A DNA stretch of 64,000 nt from CALNBC01 sp040768925 (GCA_040768925.1 JAXGLZ010000003.1:248001-312000); one strand, 5' to 3'; positions 42,534 through 52,158 are shown, counted from the stretch's first letter. Made by a program: numbers and translations. Notes: generated by a model not told the origin, from the sequence alone.

Positions 42534-43634
42534 GTGCGGCTCAAGCTGAGCGAAAACATACGGTTTTACCGCAAGCAGCGGGGCATGACCCAGGAACAGC
42601 TCGCGGAGGCTATGGGGGTGTCTGTCGGCGCCGTTTCCAAATGGGAAAACGGGCAGTCCAACCCGGAGCTTGGGCTGATCGCCGAGCTTGCGGATTTTTT
42701 CGGGATTTCCGTGGATGTGCTTTTGGGGTATACCCTGACCTTTTCCAACAAAGAAAACACGGTTTTGCGCATCAAACAGCTGAACCTGGAAAAGAAGTTC
42801 GACGAAGCGCGGACCGAAATCCCGAAAGCCCTGCAAAAGTACCCCAACTGCTTCGAGATCGTTTATCATTCCGGCATCCTTCTTACCAATCTGAGCCTGG
42901 AAAAAAGCGACGACGACGTGCTGAACAAAGCCCTTGAGCTTCTTGAGCGCGCCTGCGAGCTGATCGATCAGAACACCGATCCGGAAGTGAGCTGCGGCAC
43001 GATCCAAAACAGGATCGCCATGATTTTCGCCACGCGGAACCAGTACGAAAAAGCGATCGGGCTTTTGCGTAAAAACAACGCGAACGGCGTGAACAACGCG
43101 CGGATCGGCCATCATCTGACGATCCTCGGCAGATTTGACGAGGCCCTGCCCGTCCTTTCTGAAAGCCTGATCGATTCCGTGGTCAATCTGTATGTCAGCG
43201 CCGTCGGGATCGCGACGAGCCTGGCAAGCCGCGGCGACACCGATGAAGCCATCGCGGTCATGGACTGGATGATCACCGTTTTGCAGGGGTTGGAGCCGCC
43301 GCAAAAGGTTTCCTATGTTCAAAAAATGGCGGTCTGCCTGCAGGCGATCAAGGCCATGATCTGCTTTTCGGACGGAAAAGAGGACAGGGACAGGGCCCGG
43401 GAATTCCTGAAAATGGCGGCGGAAAAAGCGGAGCAGTTTGATAAAGACCCGAGTTTCAGCTGCGACAGGATCCGCTTTTACCACGGCAAAGAGCACAGCC
43501 TTTACGACAACGCCGGCGGGACCGCGCTTCATGCGATCGAGCAGATTCTGAAGATGAGCGACGACAAAAAAGAGCGCGACGCGCTGCTGGAAATCTGGCG
43601 GGACTGCCGGGGAGAAACACATGAAAGCAACTAA
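42534..43634 (+). CDS. XRE-family regulator with TPR-like repeats
   Basis: A 366-residue protein starting at GTG 42534 behind AAGGAAGGTGAAG. An N-terminal helix-turn-helix (LSENIRFYRKQRGMTQEQLA, then VSVGAVSKWENGQSNPELG) is followed by about 270 residues of paired helices resembling TPRs, for example LNKALELLERACELI and YEKAIGLLRK. This is the layout of regulators that respond to peptides or cell-envelope stress. It overlaps the first ABC exporter gene by 14 bases and so is co-transcribed with it; it probably controls it. Confidence 0.85.
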   Translation: MRLKLSENIRFYRKQRGMTQEQLAEAMGVSVGAVSKWENGQSNPELGLIAELADFFGISVDVLLGYTLTFSNKENTVLRIKQLNLEKKFDEARTEIPKALQKYPNCFEIVYHSGILLTNLSLEKSDDDVLNKALELLERACELIDQNTDPEVSCGTIQNRIAMIFATRNQYEKAIGLLRKNNANGVNNARIGHHLTILGRFDEALPVLSESLIDSVVNLYVSAVGIATSLASRGDTDEAIAVMDWMITVLQGLEPPQKVSYVQKMAVCLQAIKAMICFSDGKEDRDRAREFLKMAAEKAEQFDKDPSFSCDRIRFYHGKEHSLYDNAGGTALHAIEQILKMSDDKKERDALLEIWRDCRGETHESN

Positions 43635-45408
43635 AAAACCCCTTGCAAGGCTGATCGAAAACATCAGGGCGAACGACGCCGGCATTTTTCAAATGTGCGG
43701 GATCTACACGTTTGTCGCGGTTTGCGTCCCCTTGTTTTCCGTGCTTCCAAGAGTGCTGATCGGGTATCTGACGCAAGGATCGCCGGCGCTGGGGGGGATT
43801 CTGCTCATTGTTTGCGGGTTCTTCGCCGTCGGCGCGGTATTTTATTTTTTGAAGCAATGGGTGAACGACTGCACGTATTCCCGCCTGACCGCCCTGCGGA
43901 TCGACTACGTGCGGGATATGGCGGTCAAGCTGCTGCGCATGGACTACAAATACATGGAATCCGCCCGTTTTTTTGACGAGCGGACCAGCGCCTTCCGGGC
44001 AACCAACACCAATAACAACGGCGTGGAAGGCATTTATCACAAGCTGTTTGAACTGCCCCAGCTCTGCCTGATCGCGCTGGCCCTTTCCGTATTCATCGGG
44101 CTGAAAAGCCCGCTTGTGCTTCTTGCCCTGATCGTGAACGCCGCCTCCGCGACGCTGGTGGCCGTCGCCGTGCACAAATACCAGTACGCCAGGAAGGAAG
44201 AGCTTGCGAAGCGGGAGCGCAGGGTTTTCTATTATTCCGAAACGGCAAAGGATTTCGCCTATGGCAAGGACGTGCGGGTTTATGACCTGAAGGGCCGGAT
44301 ACTGGACAATTTTAAGGTCCAGATCAAAGGGTATTCCGACGTGTTCCGCGCCGTCAAGAACCGGGAATACGCCCTGGGCTTCATCACCCTTGCGACGCTG
44401 CTGGTCTCGGACGCCGCCACCTATGGCCTCTTGACCTGGCTGACGGTGAAGGGCATGTCCATCGCGGATTATTCGATGTATATCATCGCGGCGTCCACCC
44501 TTTCGGTCCAGATGAAGGCCCTTTCGGAAAACATCACCTACATCATGCAGGAACACATGTACATCCGGGATTTCTTCGATTTTTTAGACGAAGACCTGGG
44601 CGAAGGCGGCGGCGCGCTGGCGGCCGTTCCCGCCGGAACGCCGCTGGAAATCGAATTTGAGGACGTCACCTTCCGTTACCCGGGGACGGACAAGAATATT
44701 TTCGAAAACTTCTCGCTGAAGATCCCCGCCGGCCAGAAGCTCGCCCTCGTCGGCATCAACGGCGCGGGGAAGACGACCTTCGTCAAGCTGCTGACCGGGC
44801 TTTTTAAGGCGGATTCCGGCCGCATCAAAATCAACGGCCAGGACGTCAACGATTACCGCAAATCCGAGCTTTTCGCCATGTTTGCCGCCGTTTTTCAGGA
44901 GGTGAACATCCTGGCCTTTACCGTCGCCCAAAACATCGCCTGCCGGCTGGACGGCATCGATTACGGCCGGGTGGACGCGGTTTTGCAGCAGGTCGGCCTG
45001 CTTGAAAAAATCCAGAGCCTTCCGGAAGGCGCAGATACGATGATGCTGCGCATCATCGACGAAAACGGGGCGGTGTTCTCCGGCGGCGAAAGCCAGAAGC
45101 TGGCCATCGCCCGGGCTTTGTATAAGGGCGGGAACTGCGTGATCATGGACGAGCCCACCGCCGCCCTGGACGCTTTGGCCGAAGCGGAAATCTATTCCGA
45201 ATTCGACAGCCTGACAAAGGGCAAAACCGCCATCTATATTTCCCACCGGCTGGCGTCCACAAGATTTTGCGACAAGATCGCCCTGATCGACGGAACGGGG
45301 CTGCGGGAATACGGCAATCACGACGAACTGATGCAGCGCGGCGGCGCGTACCGGGACATGTTCGTCACCCAGGGGAAATACTATCAGGAAAGCGGGGAAG
45401 CGGTATGA
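43621..45408 (+). CDS. ABC exporter, fused membrane and ATPase domains (first subunit)
   Basis: A 595-residue half-transporter. Six membrane helices fall within residues 25-310. The ATPase has Walker A VGINGAGKTTFV, Q-loop AAVFQEVNILAF, signature FSGGESQKLAIARALYKGG, Walker B CVIMDEPTAALD and switch YISHRLAST. In the stretch before the signature it carries an acidic IIDENGAVFSGGE. It overlaps the next exporter gene by four bases, and the two likely form a heterodimer. The cargo is unknown: lipid, peptide or drug. Confidence 0.92.
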   Translation: MKATKKPLARLIENIRANDAGIFQMCGIYTFVAVCVPLFSVLPRVLIGYLTQGSPALGGILLIVCGFFAVGAVFYFLKQWVNDCTYSRLTALRIDYVRDMAVKLLRMDYKYMESARFFDERTSAFRATNTNNNGVEGIYHKLFELPQLCLIALALSVFIGLKSPLVLLALIVNAASATLVAVAVHKYQYARKEELAKRERRVFYYSETAKDFAYGKDVRVYDLKGRILDNFKVQIKGYSDVFRAVKNREYALGFITLATLLVSDAATYGLLTWLTVKGMSIADYSMYIIAASTLSVQMKALSENITYIMQEHMYIRDFFDFLDEDLGEGGGALAAVPAGTPLEIEFEDVTFRYPGTDKNIFENFSLKIPAGQKLALVGINGAGKTTFVKLLTGLFKADSGRIKINGQDVNDYRKSELFAMFAAVFQEVNILAFTVAQNIACRLDGIDYGRVDAVLQQVGLLEKIQSLPEGADTMMLRIIDENGAVFSGGESQKLAIARALYKGGNCVIMDEPTAALDALAEAEIYSEFDSLTKGKTAIYISHRLASTRFCDKIALIDGTGLREYGNHDELMQRGGAYRDMFVTQGKYYQESGEAV

Positions 45409-47174
45409 AAAATTCGAAGAAGGCGGCCCTCGTGTTCAGGCTCGTGTGGGGGATCAGCCCGGCTTATTTCTTTTTGCTGCTGTTCAACTCCCTTTCCTAT
45501 TCCGGCCAGATCCTTGCGAACGTCGTCTTCCCCAAATACCTGATCGACGAGCTGATGGGCGGCCAGAATCCCACTTCCCTCGTGTTTTGGGTCGCGATCA
45601 TCGCCGCGAGCAACCTGCTGTTCGCCTTTTTGACCAAAACGGCCAAGCGCCTGCTGGACGTTCGGGAAAAAGAGGTTCTCTGGCAGGTCGAGCGCGCCTT
45701 TGCGAAGAAGATCATGTCCGTCGAATACCGCTATCTCGAAGATCCGCATTTTCTGGATCTGAAGGAGCGCGCTACCTTTGCGATGCAGAACCAGGGCGCG
45801 GTTTCGAACCTGATCGGCAGCACGGTGTCCTTTTTGAACCAGCTGATCACCGTGACCGGGCTGGTGGCGATCATGATGCGCCTCTCCTGGGTGCTGGTGG
45901 CCGCTTTGCTGGCGACCGTAGGCATCCTGCTGGCCATTCAGGCTTTGTTCTCCAGGTATCAGCAGCAGTTCTTCAAGGACGTGCTGCCGGAAAACAGAAA
46001 ATACGGCTATTACGTCGGCCTGACCTTCGACAAAATCAACCACAAGGATTTCCGCATCTACGACATGGGCCCCATGATCGGAGACACCATCACCGCCTAC
46101 AACAAAAGCATCACCAAATGGTTCGGCAGATTCCACAGAAGGATGGGGCTTTTCCTCGGCCTGTTCCAAGTGGTGGTGGTGCTGCAGACCGCCCTTGCCT
46201 ACGGTTACGTCGGCGCCCACACCCTAAACGGCGGGATCGGCATCGGGGATCTGACCATGTATGTCTCCTCCGCCGTCAGCTTCTCTTCCGCCGTCATCGC
46301 CCTGGGTTCCGCCATCGTGACCATCCTTCAAATGCTCGGGTACCTGGACCCCTTCGCCGAGCTGATGAGCGTTCCCAGCGAAGCGGACTGCACAGGCGGC
46401 AAAAAGCTGGGCAAGGTGCGCTCCATACGCTTTGAGAACGTGACGTTCGCGTATCCCAAGACCGAAAAGAAGGTGCTGGACGGCATTTCCTTCGACATCG
46501 GCGAGGGCGAAAAGATCAGCATCGTCGGCCTGAACGGCGCGGGAAAGAGCACCATCGTCAAGCTGATCTGCCGGCTGTACCGGCCGGATTCGGGAAGGAT
46601 CCTCATCAACGGGACGGACATTTTCGAATACGGCCAGGAATCCTACCTTGCCGGGATCGCCGCGGTTTTTCAGGATTTTAAGCTGTTCAACTTCTCGATC
46701 CAGGAGAATATCACCGCCGGGCCCGTCGGCGCGGACAGCGAAAGGGTAGAGAGCATCCTGAACGATGTGGGCATCGCCGAAAAGGTGGCCTCCCTGCCCA
46801 AAGGCATGGAAACGCTCTTTGGCAAGGAATACGACGAGGAGGGCGCGGAGTTTTCCGGCGGCCAGTCCCAGAAGATCGCCATCGCTAGGGCGCTTTATAA
46901 AAACGCTTCCCTGGTGATCCTTGACGAGCCCACCTCCGCCCTGGACCCCATCGCCGAAGCGGAGATCTATGAGAACTTCAACCAAATGGTGGGGGACAAA
47001 ACCGCCCTTTACATTTCCCACCGCATGTCGTCCAGCGTGTTCTGCGACAAGATCCTGGTCGTCAACAACGGCAGGATCGAGGCGTTCGGCCCCCACCGGC
47101 AGCTGATGGAGGATCAAAACGGCCTTTATTCCAGGCTGTTCGCCTCCCAGGCGAAGAATTATAAGGTGGGCTAG
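45405..47174 (+). CDS. ABC exporter, fused membrane and ATPase domains (second subunit)
   Basis: A 589-residue half-transporter starting at ATG 45405, overlapping the preceding stop (ATGA). Six membrane helices, then an ATPase with Walker A VGLNGAGKSTIV, Q-loop AAVFQDFKLFNF, signature FSGGQSQKIAIARALYKNA, Walker B LVILDEPTSALD and switch YISHRMSSS. Both partners have standard catalytic residues, so two active sites are expected. A terminator follows. Confidence 0.92.
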   Translation: MKNSKKAALVFRLVWGISPAYFFLLLFNSLSYSGQILANVVFPKYLIDELMGGQNPTSLVFWVAIIAASNLLFAFLTKTAKRLLDVREKEVLWQVERAFAKKIMSVEYRYLEDPHFLDLKERATFAMQNQGAVSNLIGSTVSFLNQLITVTGLVAIMMRLSWVLVAALLATVGILLAIQALFSRYQQQFFKDVLPENRKYGYYVGLTFDKINHKDFRIYDMGPMIGDTITAYNKSITKWFGRFHRRMGLFLGLFQVVVVLQTALAYGYVGAHTLNGGIGIGDLTMYVSSAVSFSSAVIALGSAIVTILQMLGYLDPFAELMSVPSEADCTGGKKLGKVRSIRFENVTFAYPKTEKKVLDGISFDIGEGEKISIVGLNGAGKSTIVKLICRLYRPDSGRILINGTDIFEYGQESYLAGIAAVFQDFKLFNFSIQENITAGPVGADSERVESILNDVGIAEKVASLPKGMETLFGKEYDEEGAEFSGGQSQKIAIARALYKNASLVILDEPTSALDPIAEAEIYENFNQMVGDKTALYISHRMSSSVFCDKILVVNNGRIEAFGPHRQLMEDQNGLYSRLFASQAKNYKVG

Positions 47175-47203
47175 CCAAGAGATCGAATCCTTCCAAAACG
47201 CAG

Positions 47204-47240
47204 CCGGCCGGGGAATCAAATCCTTCCCCGGCCGGTTTTT
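47204..47240 (+). terminator. Rho-independent terminator after the ABC exporter operon
   Basis: A 12-bp perfect stem CCGGCCGGGGAA/TTCCCCGGCCGG (47204-47215, 47224-47235) followed by five T. Confidence 0.95.
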
Positions 47241-47271
47241 GCCCGTTTATTTCGGAATCGTTATGCCTGGG

Positions 47272-48432
47272 TTACGAACTGTCCGCGCAATCGAATTCCA
47301 TCAGGATCATCATGAGCAGCAGCTGATCCTCGGCGTTGTTGCGCGGGTCCAGGTTCAGGCATTTTTCCAGCTTTTTTCTCCTGAAGGCGATGGTGTTCCT
47401 GTGGACGTAAAGCTTTTGGGCCGCGTCGTCATAGCGGAATCCGTTTTCCAGCAGCGCCCTTGCGGTGCCGACCGCATCCCCCGCCCCATCGCCGAATTCG
47501 CGTTTGATCGCGCAGATATAAGGCTTTACGATCATTTCCCTGTAATCCGCGGGCAGATTGTCGAAAAGGGCTGCGCTCATGCGCCTGTGGGCGAATTTCA
47601 GCCCCTGCCGGGCAGGGTAATGGGTTTGCAGCCGGCCGGCGTCCGCATAGGACAGGCTGTATCCCGCGATCCCGGGATGAAACGCGCCGACGCAGCAGCG
47701 CAGCCCCTTCAAAAACTCGGAATCCGGGCCGGATTTGATGCCCTCCACGTATTCCGAAACCTCGTTCTCGATCTCCCAGGGGGCGGAGCCCTTCAACGAT
47801 TTAAAAACCAGGACGTTATTCCCCATCGAAACGGAAATATCCTGCCTTTTGTGGAATTCGGAATCCTTGACCGCGTTGAGCCTGCACTCCTGCCGCTCGA
47901 TCCCCGCGCTTTCTCCGCCGCCGGGCGAATCGATCAGGCAGGCTACCCTGGGGATCGCCATGTCGTACCCCAGCTCAAGGGCCCAGTTGGATATGCCCTT
48001 GATGTTTCCGGAGGCCGCGTCGTTCAAAAGGGAGATGACAAAGGCGTTCTTGTCGTTCCTGTGCATAAAAAAGCGATAGGTGTTCTCCTCCTGCTCGACG
48101 ATCAGCTCCGCGGCCATGCGGACGAGCTGGGCGACCCCCTTGATCTCTTCCGGGTCGCCGGTTATCCCCACCACGCCCACAACCGTTCCGTTGCTCTTGA
48201 TGGGCATGTTGATCCCCGGGCGCACGCCAAAAAGGGCCACGGCCTCTTTTTCCGTGACCATGATCGTCTCGCCGCTCTCGATCACCCGCATGGCCGTTTC
48301 GTGGAAGGAGCCGATGCGGGATTTTGAGCCGCTGCCGATGATGACGCCGCGGTCGTTCATCACGTTTACATTGTATCCAAGGCCGGACATCACCTCGTCG
48401 GCGATCCTTTGGGCTATTCTTGATGTCAGCAT
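47272..48432 (-). CDS. cdaR: CdaR-type carbohydrate diacid regulator
   Basis: A 386-residue protein. The N-terminal sugar-diacid recognition domain (1-135) begins LTSRIAQRIADEVMSGLGYN with NVMNDRGVIIGSG and GVRPGINMPIKSNG. A GGDEF-like degenerate middle follows. The C-terminal helix-turn-helix is of the PucR/CdaR type (ARALLENGFRYDDAAQKLYV then HRNTIAFRRKKLE). CdaR activates glycerate/glucarate use. It lies 33 bases downstream of glycerate kinase in the same orientation, the classical pairing. Confidence 0.92.
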   Translation of the reverse strand: MLTSRIAQRIADEVMSGLGYNVNVMNDRGVIIGSGSKSRIGSFHETAMRVIESGETIMVTEKEAVALFGVRPGINMPIKSNGTVVGVVGITGDPEEIKGVAQLVRMAAELIVEQEENTYRFFMHRNDKNAFVISLLNDAASGNIKGISNWALELGYDMAIPRVACLIDSPGGGESAGIERQECRLNAVKDSEFHKRQDISVSMGNNVLVFKSLKGSAPWEIENEVSEYVEGIKSGPDSEFLKGLRCCVGAFHPGIAGYSLSYADAGRLQTHYPARQGLKFAHRRMSAALFDNLPADYREMIVKPYICAIKREFGDGAGDAVGTARALLENGFRYDDAAQKLYVHRNTIAFRRKKLEKCLNLDPRNNAEDQLLLMMILMEFDCADSS

Positions 48433-48465
48433 TCGGCCACCTTTTCAATCCGGGCGCGGGCGCTT

Positions 48466-49602
48466 CTATTTTCCCCGCGCCGCCTCCAGCGCGCCAAAAA
48501 GCTGGTCTGCGGCAAAAGCGAGGGCTTCGCGCGCGTGCTCAAGCTGCCACTCTTGCGAATGTGTTCCGTCAGAGCAGGAAAACATCGCGGTTACACCCAT
48601 AGTATACAGCTTCCCGCATCCCTCTTCCAGTGCTCCGGACAGCACAATCACGGGTTTTCCGGCTTTTTTTGCCCGCTGGGCGACGCCGGAAACGACCTTG
48701 CCCATGGCGCTCTGGCTGTCCGTCCTGCCTTCGCCGGTGATCACGATATCCGCTCTTTGGCAGCGCTCGTCAAACCCCTGGGCGTTCAGCACGATCTCCA
48801 GCCCGCGCTCCATCCTCGCGTTCAGAAACGCAGCAAGGGGCAGGGCCATTCCCCCGGCGGCGCCCATGCCGGGAACGTTCAGCAGCTTTTTCCCGCTTTC
48901 CGCCTCCATCACCGCGCAAAGCTTAAAAAGCCCCTCGTCCAGCCGGCGCACAAGCTCCGGCGTCGCCCCTTTTTGCGGGCCGAATATGGCCGAAGCGCCG
49001 GTTTCCCCGCAAAGGGGGTTGTCCACGTCGCAGGCGAGGGTAAAATCGGCCGCAAGAAGCGCCTTTTTTAGGCCGGAAGCGTCCACCCTTTCCACCTTTT
49101 GCGCGTTCCCGCCGCAGGGGGAAAGCTCCCCCCCGTCCCGATCCAGATAGCGGATCCCAAGGGCCGCCCCAAGGCCCATCCCGCCGTCGTTGGTCGCGCT
49201 GCCGCCCAGGCCGAGTATGATGCTTTTGCACCCCCTGGCAACGGCGTCAAGGATCAGCTCTCCGGTTCCGAAGGTGTTTGCCTTCAGGGGATCCAGCTCT
49301 TTTTTGGGAACCAGGGTGATGCCCGAAGCGGCGGACATTTCGATGGCCGCGGTTTTGTCCGCAAGGATCGCGTAGCGCGCACCGACTTTTTTGTTCAGCG
49401 GCCCCCGGACCACGACATCGATCAATTCCCCGCCGCAGGCGGAATAAAGGGCGCTGACCAGTCCTTCCCCCCCGTCTGCCACGGGAAGGGATTCGCAAAT
49501 TGCGCCCGTTATGCGTTTTTTGGCCTGAATCGTCAGGATTTCGCAGACTTCTTCCGCCGCAAGCGTGCCCTTGAATGAGTCAGGCACGAACAATAGCTTC
49601 AT
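48466..49602 (-). CDS. glxK: Glycerate 2-kinase
   Basis: A 378-residue protein starting at MKLLFVPDSFKGTL behind AAAGGTG. Family motifs: PDSFKGTLAAEEVCE, LPVADGGEGLVSAL, LGLGGSATNDGGMGLGAAL, VDNPLCGETGASAIFGPQKG and VITGEGRTDSQSAMGKV. It converts glycerate to 2-phosphoglycerate, feeding glycolysis. Likely regulated by the adjacent CdaR protein. Confidence 0.95.
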   Translation of the reverse strand: MKLLFVPDSFKGTLAAEEVCEILTIQAKKRITGAICESLPVADGGEGLVSALYSACGGELIDVVVRGPLNKKVGARYAILADKTAAIEMSAASGITLVPKKELDPLKANTFGTGELILDAVARGCKSIILGLGGSATNDGGMGLGAALGIRYLDRDGGELSPCGGNAQKVERVDASGLKKALLAADFTLACDVDNPLCGETGASAIFGPQKGATPELVRRLDEGLFKLCAVMEAESGKKLLNVPGMGAAGGMALPLAAFLNARMERGLEIVLNAQGFDERCQRADIVITGEGRTDSQSAMGKVVSGVAQRAKKAGKPVIVLSGALEEGCGKLYTMGVTAMFSCSDGTHSQEWQLEHAREALAFAADQLFGALEAARGK

Positions 49603-49753
49603 TTTTTCACCTTTTTTCAGCTTTGCCGGCACGGCCCCGGCCAAGAAAATGCTCCCCGCCCGAACGCCGAGTAAGGAGCATTTTCAGCCGGGCACAGCGG
49701 CCGGTTGGAATATTGGTTTTTCAAAACGATTTGTTTATGCGCTTTCCGACAGT

Positions 49754-50563
49754 TTAGCTGTTGACAAACTCCGCAATCGTCTTGTTGAACTTCTCCGGCT
49801 CCTGCCAAAAGAGCATATGGCCCGAGTTTTCGAAGAAGACGGTTTTTGCGCCGGGGATGTTCTCGCCGACCCAGGCGCTGCCCTGCCAGTTGAACACCAG
49901 GCTGTTTCGCGCAACGCAAACCAGCGTCGGCAGCGTGATGTGCGGCAGGAAATCGCGCCAGTCGAGGTTCGTGTGGTCGCGCATGATCTCGATGCGCACA
50001 TAGGGCGGGCATTTCGAAATTTCGTCGGCTACGAACTTCACCTCGTCGGCCGTCGGCGTGCCGTTTATGCAGGCGTACGCCAGTCCTTCGGCCGCGCCGC
50101 GCGGGTTGTATTTGATGTCGTAGCAGGTGCGGATAAACATCTCGACGTCATAGCAGCCGTTTTGCCCCCACGTCCAGTCCGGGCCGGTGTATTGCGCCGG
50201 TGATTGATCGACACAGACAAGCTTGCCGAGCCTGTGGTTGCCAAAAAGCTCAATATAGCTCCAAAGAACCGCCGCGCCCATCGACCAGCCAAGAACAGTT
50301 ACGTCGCTGAGGTCAAGTTCGTCCAGCAGATTCTTGAGGTCCATCGCATAACGCGATATGCGATGGCTGTGCATGACTTTTTCGGATTGGCCGTGTGCAC
50401 GCATATCCATGCAGACAACCTTGCAGGTTTTGGCAAGCTCTTCAACGTTTTTTTGCCAGAACTTGGTCGTGCAGGTCCAGCCGGGCAGCATCAGAAGGGG
50501 TTTGCCTTCGCCCGTGATTTCGTAGTAGATTTCCACTCCGTCATTTGTTTTAAAAGTAGACAT
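49754..50563 (-). CDS. Alpha/beta hydrolase (acid residue not in its usual place)
   Basis: A 269-residue protein with GRAHG-type DMRAHGQSEKV, nucleophile elbow GWSMGAAV and a late His in NSGHMLFWQEPE. The usual strand-7 acid (G-x-x-D) is replaced by ARNSLVF, so the triad would need an acid from elsewhere. It may act on an ester, a halide or a peptide. Its promoter region closely resembles that of the neighbouring C69 peptidase gene, so the two may be expressed together. Confidence 0.82.
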   Translation of the reverse strand: MSTFKTNDGVEIYYEITGEGKPLLMLPGWTCTTKFWQKNVEELAKTCKVVCMDMRAHGQSEKVMHSHRISRYAMDLKNLLDELDLSDVTVLGWSMGAAVLWSYIELFGNHRLGKLVCVDQSPAQYTGPDWTWGQNGCYDVEMFIRTCYDIKYNPRGAAEGLAYACINGTPTADEVKFVADEISKCPPYVRIEIMRDHTNLDWRDFLPHITLPTLVCVARNSLVFNWQGSAWVGENIPGAKTVFFENSGHMLFWQEPEKFNKTIAEFVNS

Positions 50564-50626
50564 GGCGCTCTCCTCGGATGATTGATTTATACTCAGTTAA
50601 CAGAAGGTCAAGAGTTGCCATACAGC

Positions 50627-50665
50627 CTGTATAGACAGTATAACCACCAAACCCGGTGCCAACAA
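50627..50665 (-). promoter_or_regulatory. Promoter-operator of the 49754 hydrolase gene
   Basis: TTGTTG (50660-50665), 17 bases, TATACT (50637-50642) on the minus strand. CTGT-N4-ACAG (50627-50638) overlaps the -10 end. The surrounding ~65 bases are a near copy of 52118-52182. Confidence 0.6.
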
Positions 50666-50716
50666 CGTACAGCGAAACAATATGCGAACGCTTTGCGCGC
50701 TGTGCTCAGCGCGGCG

Positions 50717-52033
50717 TCAATAAGCTATATGGCGGTTCACGCCCAGCTTCTCGTTCCAGTACGCCCAGGCGCTCTGGAATTCCTTGCCGGCCCTGGGGCT
50801 GCCCTTGGATCCGGCGGCCTTTTTGAGCCATTTGTCGATAAACGCTTTTTCTTCCTTGGCGACTTCCTCGCAGAAGGCCTTGCGGACGTCCGCCGGCTTG
50901 CCTTCGAGTTCGTCCGCCTTCTTCAGCCAGCCTTCTTCCAGGGCGTGCATCTCTGCGAGGTACGCTTCCTCATCGATCTTCCCGGCGACGAAGGCGCGGT
51001 TGATGCCTTCGCGGCAGATCCAGGATTCCATCGCCTCTTCCTGCTTGTCGTACGGGAATACGAGGCTTTCGGAATAAGCGTCGAACCAGAAGGGCTTGAA
51101 GGGCGCAACGTAAGGAACGGACATTCCGGTGCCCCAATAAGTCGTCTTGCCGTCCGGCCGGATGACCGCGACCATGCTGGCCGTGGACTGGCAGTCGCCC
51201 AGGCCTCTCGCCTGCATGCAGGGGGCGCTGAATGGGCTGCCCGTCCAGGGGTCGTTGCCGTTGTGGCTTCTGAGGGCGCGCATCATGGTTTTTACGTCCA
51301 CTTTGCCCTCGTCCGCCCGGATCGTGCGGTTCGTGCAGCCGGAGCGCAGGGTTCCGCTCATATTGACCGGGTGGAAGTGGTCGAGATAGGTGGTGCCGAA
51401 GTTGAAATCCGCCTCGCCCTTGCACCAGCCCTTGGAAACGGCGTAGGAAATCGCCTCCGGATGAATGCGGTCGTACTTGGAGACGCTCATCACGTTGGAA
51501 ATCGAGCGGATGTCCTTGATTTTTTCCAGCGCCCAGAATTTATCCGAGGTTTCGAGGATGTATGCTTCCTTGGGATCGGAAACCAGATAGGTGTTGTGAT
51601 AATGGAAAACGCCGTCAAAGGCGCAGTTGCCGCCCTGGCCGTATTTTTCCAGCAGGGCGATGAGAACGTCCACAGCTTCGGAGGCGGCTTTTGCGCGCTC
51701 AAGGGCCAGGCGCAGGGAATCCATCCCCAGAAGCGCCGGATCGCCGTAGGGCATCTTGGTCCAGATCGCTTCGTTGCCGATGGTCACGCCGAATTCGTTG
51801 GTGCCCATCTCGCCGCCCCAGATCCAGGAGGGCTTGCTGAGGATCAAGGCATAGGTGTGGGGGACCTGATCGATTTCGATGTAGGTGCATTTGACCTTCG
51901 AGCCGGGGGCGTGGTCCGCAGCGGGGATAAAGGTATAGTACTGGGGTTCGTTGGGATCGCGGTCGCTGTTTTTCGCAAACACATTGTAGCCCGAAAGCGT
52001 ACTGTTGCCCAAAGCTATCATGGTATCACACAT
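50717..52033 (-). CDS. C69-family peptidase/secernin-like protein
   Basis: A 438-residue protein. AGGAGGG eight bases before ATG 52033 selects the start that gives MCDTM, so the Cys is residue 2 and can become the N-terminal nucleophile after Met removal, as in the Ntn-hydrolase C69 family. Other family text: FAKNSDRDPNEPQ, KPSWIWGGEMGTNEFGVTIGNEA, and SRTLRSGCTNRT-like MSGTLRSGCTNRTIRADEG. There is no signal peptide. A dipeptidase or acylase reaction is likely; the substrate is not known. Confidence 0.88.
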   Translation of the reverse strand: MCDTMIALGNSTLSGYNVFAKNSDRDPNEPQYYTFIPAADHAPGSKVKCTYIEIDQVPHTYALILSKPSWIWGGEMGTNEFGVTIGNEAIWTKMPYGDPALLGMDSLRLALERAKAASEAVDVLIALLEKYGQGGNCAFDGVFHYHNTYLVSDPKEAYILETSDKFWALEKIKDIRSISNVMSVSKYDRIHPEAISYAVSKGWCKGEADFNFGTTYLDHFHPVNMSGTLRSGCTNRTIRADEGKVDVKTMMRALRSHNGNDPWTGSPFSAPCMQARGLGDCQSTASMVAVIRPDGKTTYWGTGMSVPYVAPFKPFWFDAYSESLVFPYDKQEEAMESWICREGINRAFVAGKIDEEAYLAEMHALEEGWLKKADELEGKPADVRKAFCEEVAKEEKAFIDKWLKKAAGSKGSPRAGKEFQSAWAYWNEKLGVNRHIAY

Positions 52034-52118
52034 TTGCATTCCCTCCTATTTGTCGTTGCCAAGATGTGCTGTCTGCGTGTCAAGAGAATCCAGAATTGTC
52101 AAATGGCTGCGCCGCAAC

Positions 52119-52158
52119 CTGTGACAACAGTATATCCCCCCGCACCCGCCGCCAACAA
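52119..52158 (-). promoter_or_regulatory. Promoter-operator of the C69 peptidase gene
   Basis: TTGTTG (52153-52158), 18 bases, TATACT (52129-52134), with CTGT-N4-ACAG (52119-52130) overlapping the -10. The sequence upstream of the -35 (ATATTGTTTCGC) is also shared with the promoter at 50.6 kb. Confidence 0.6.
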
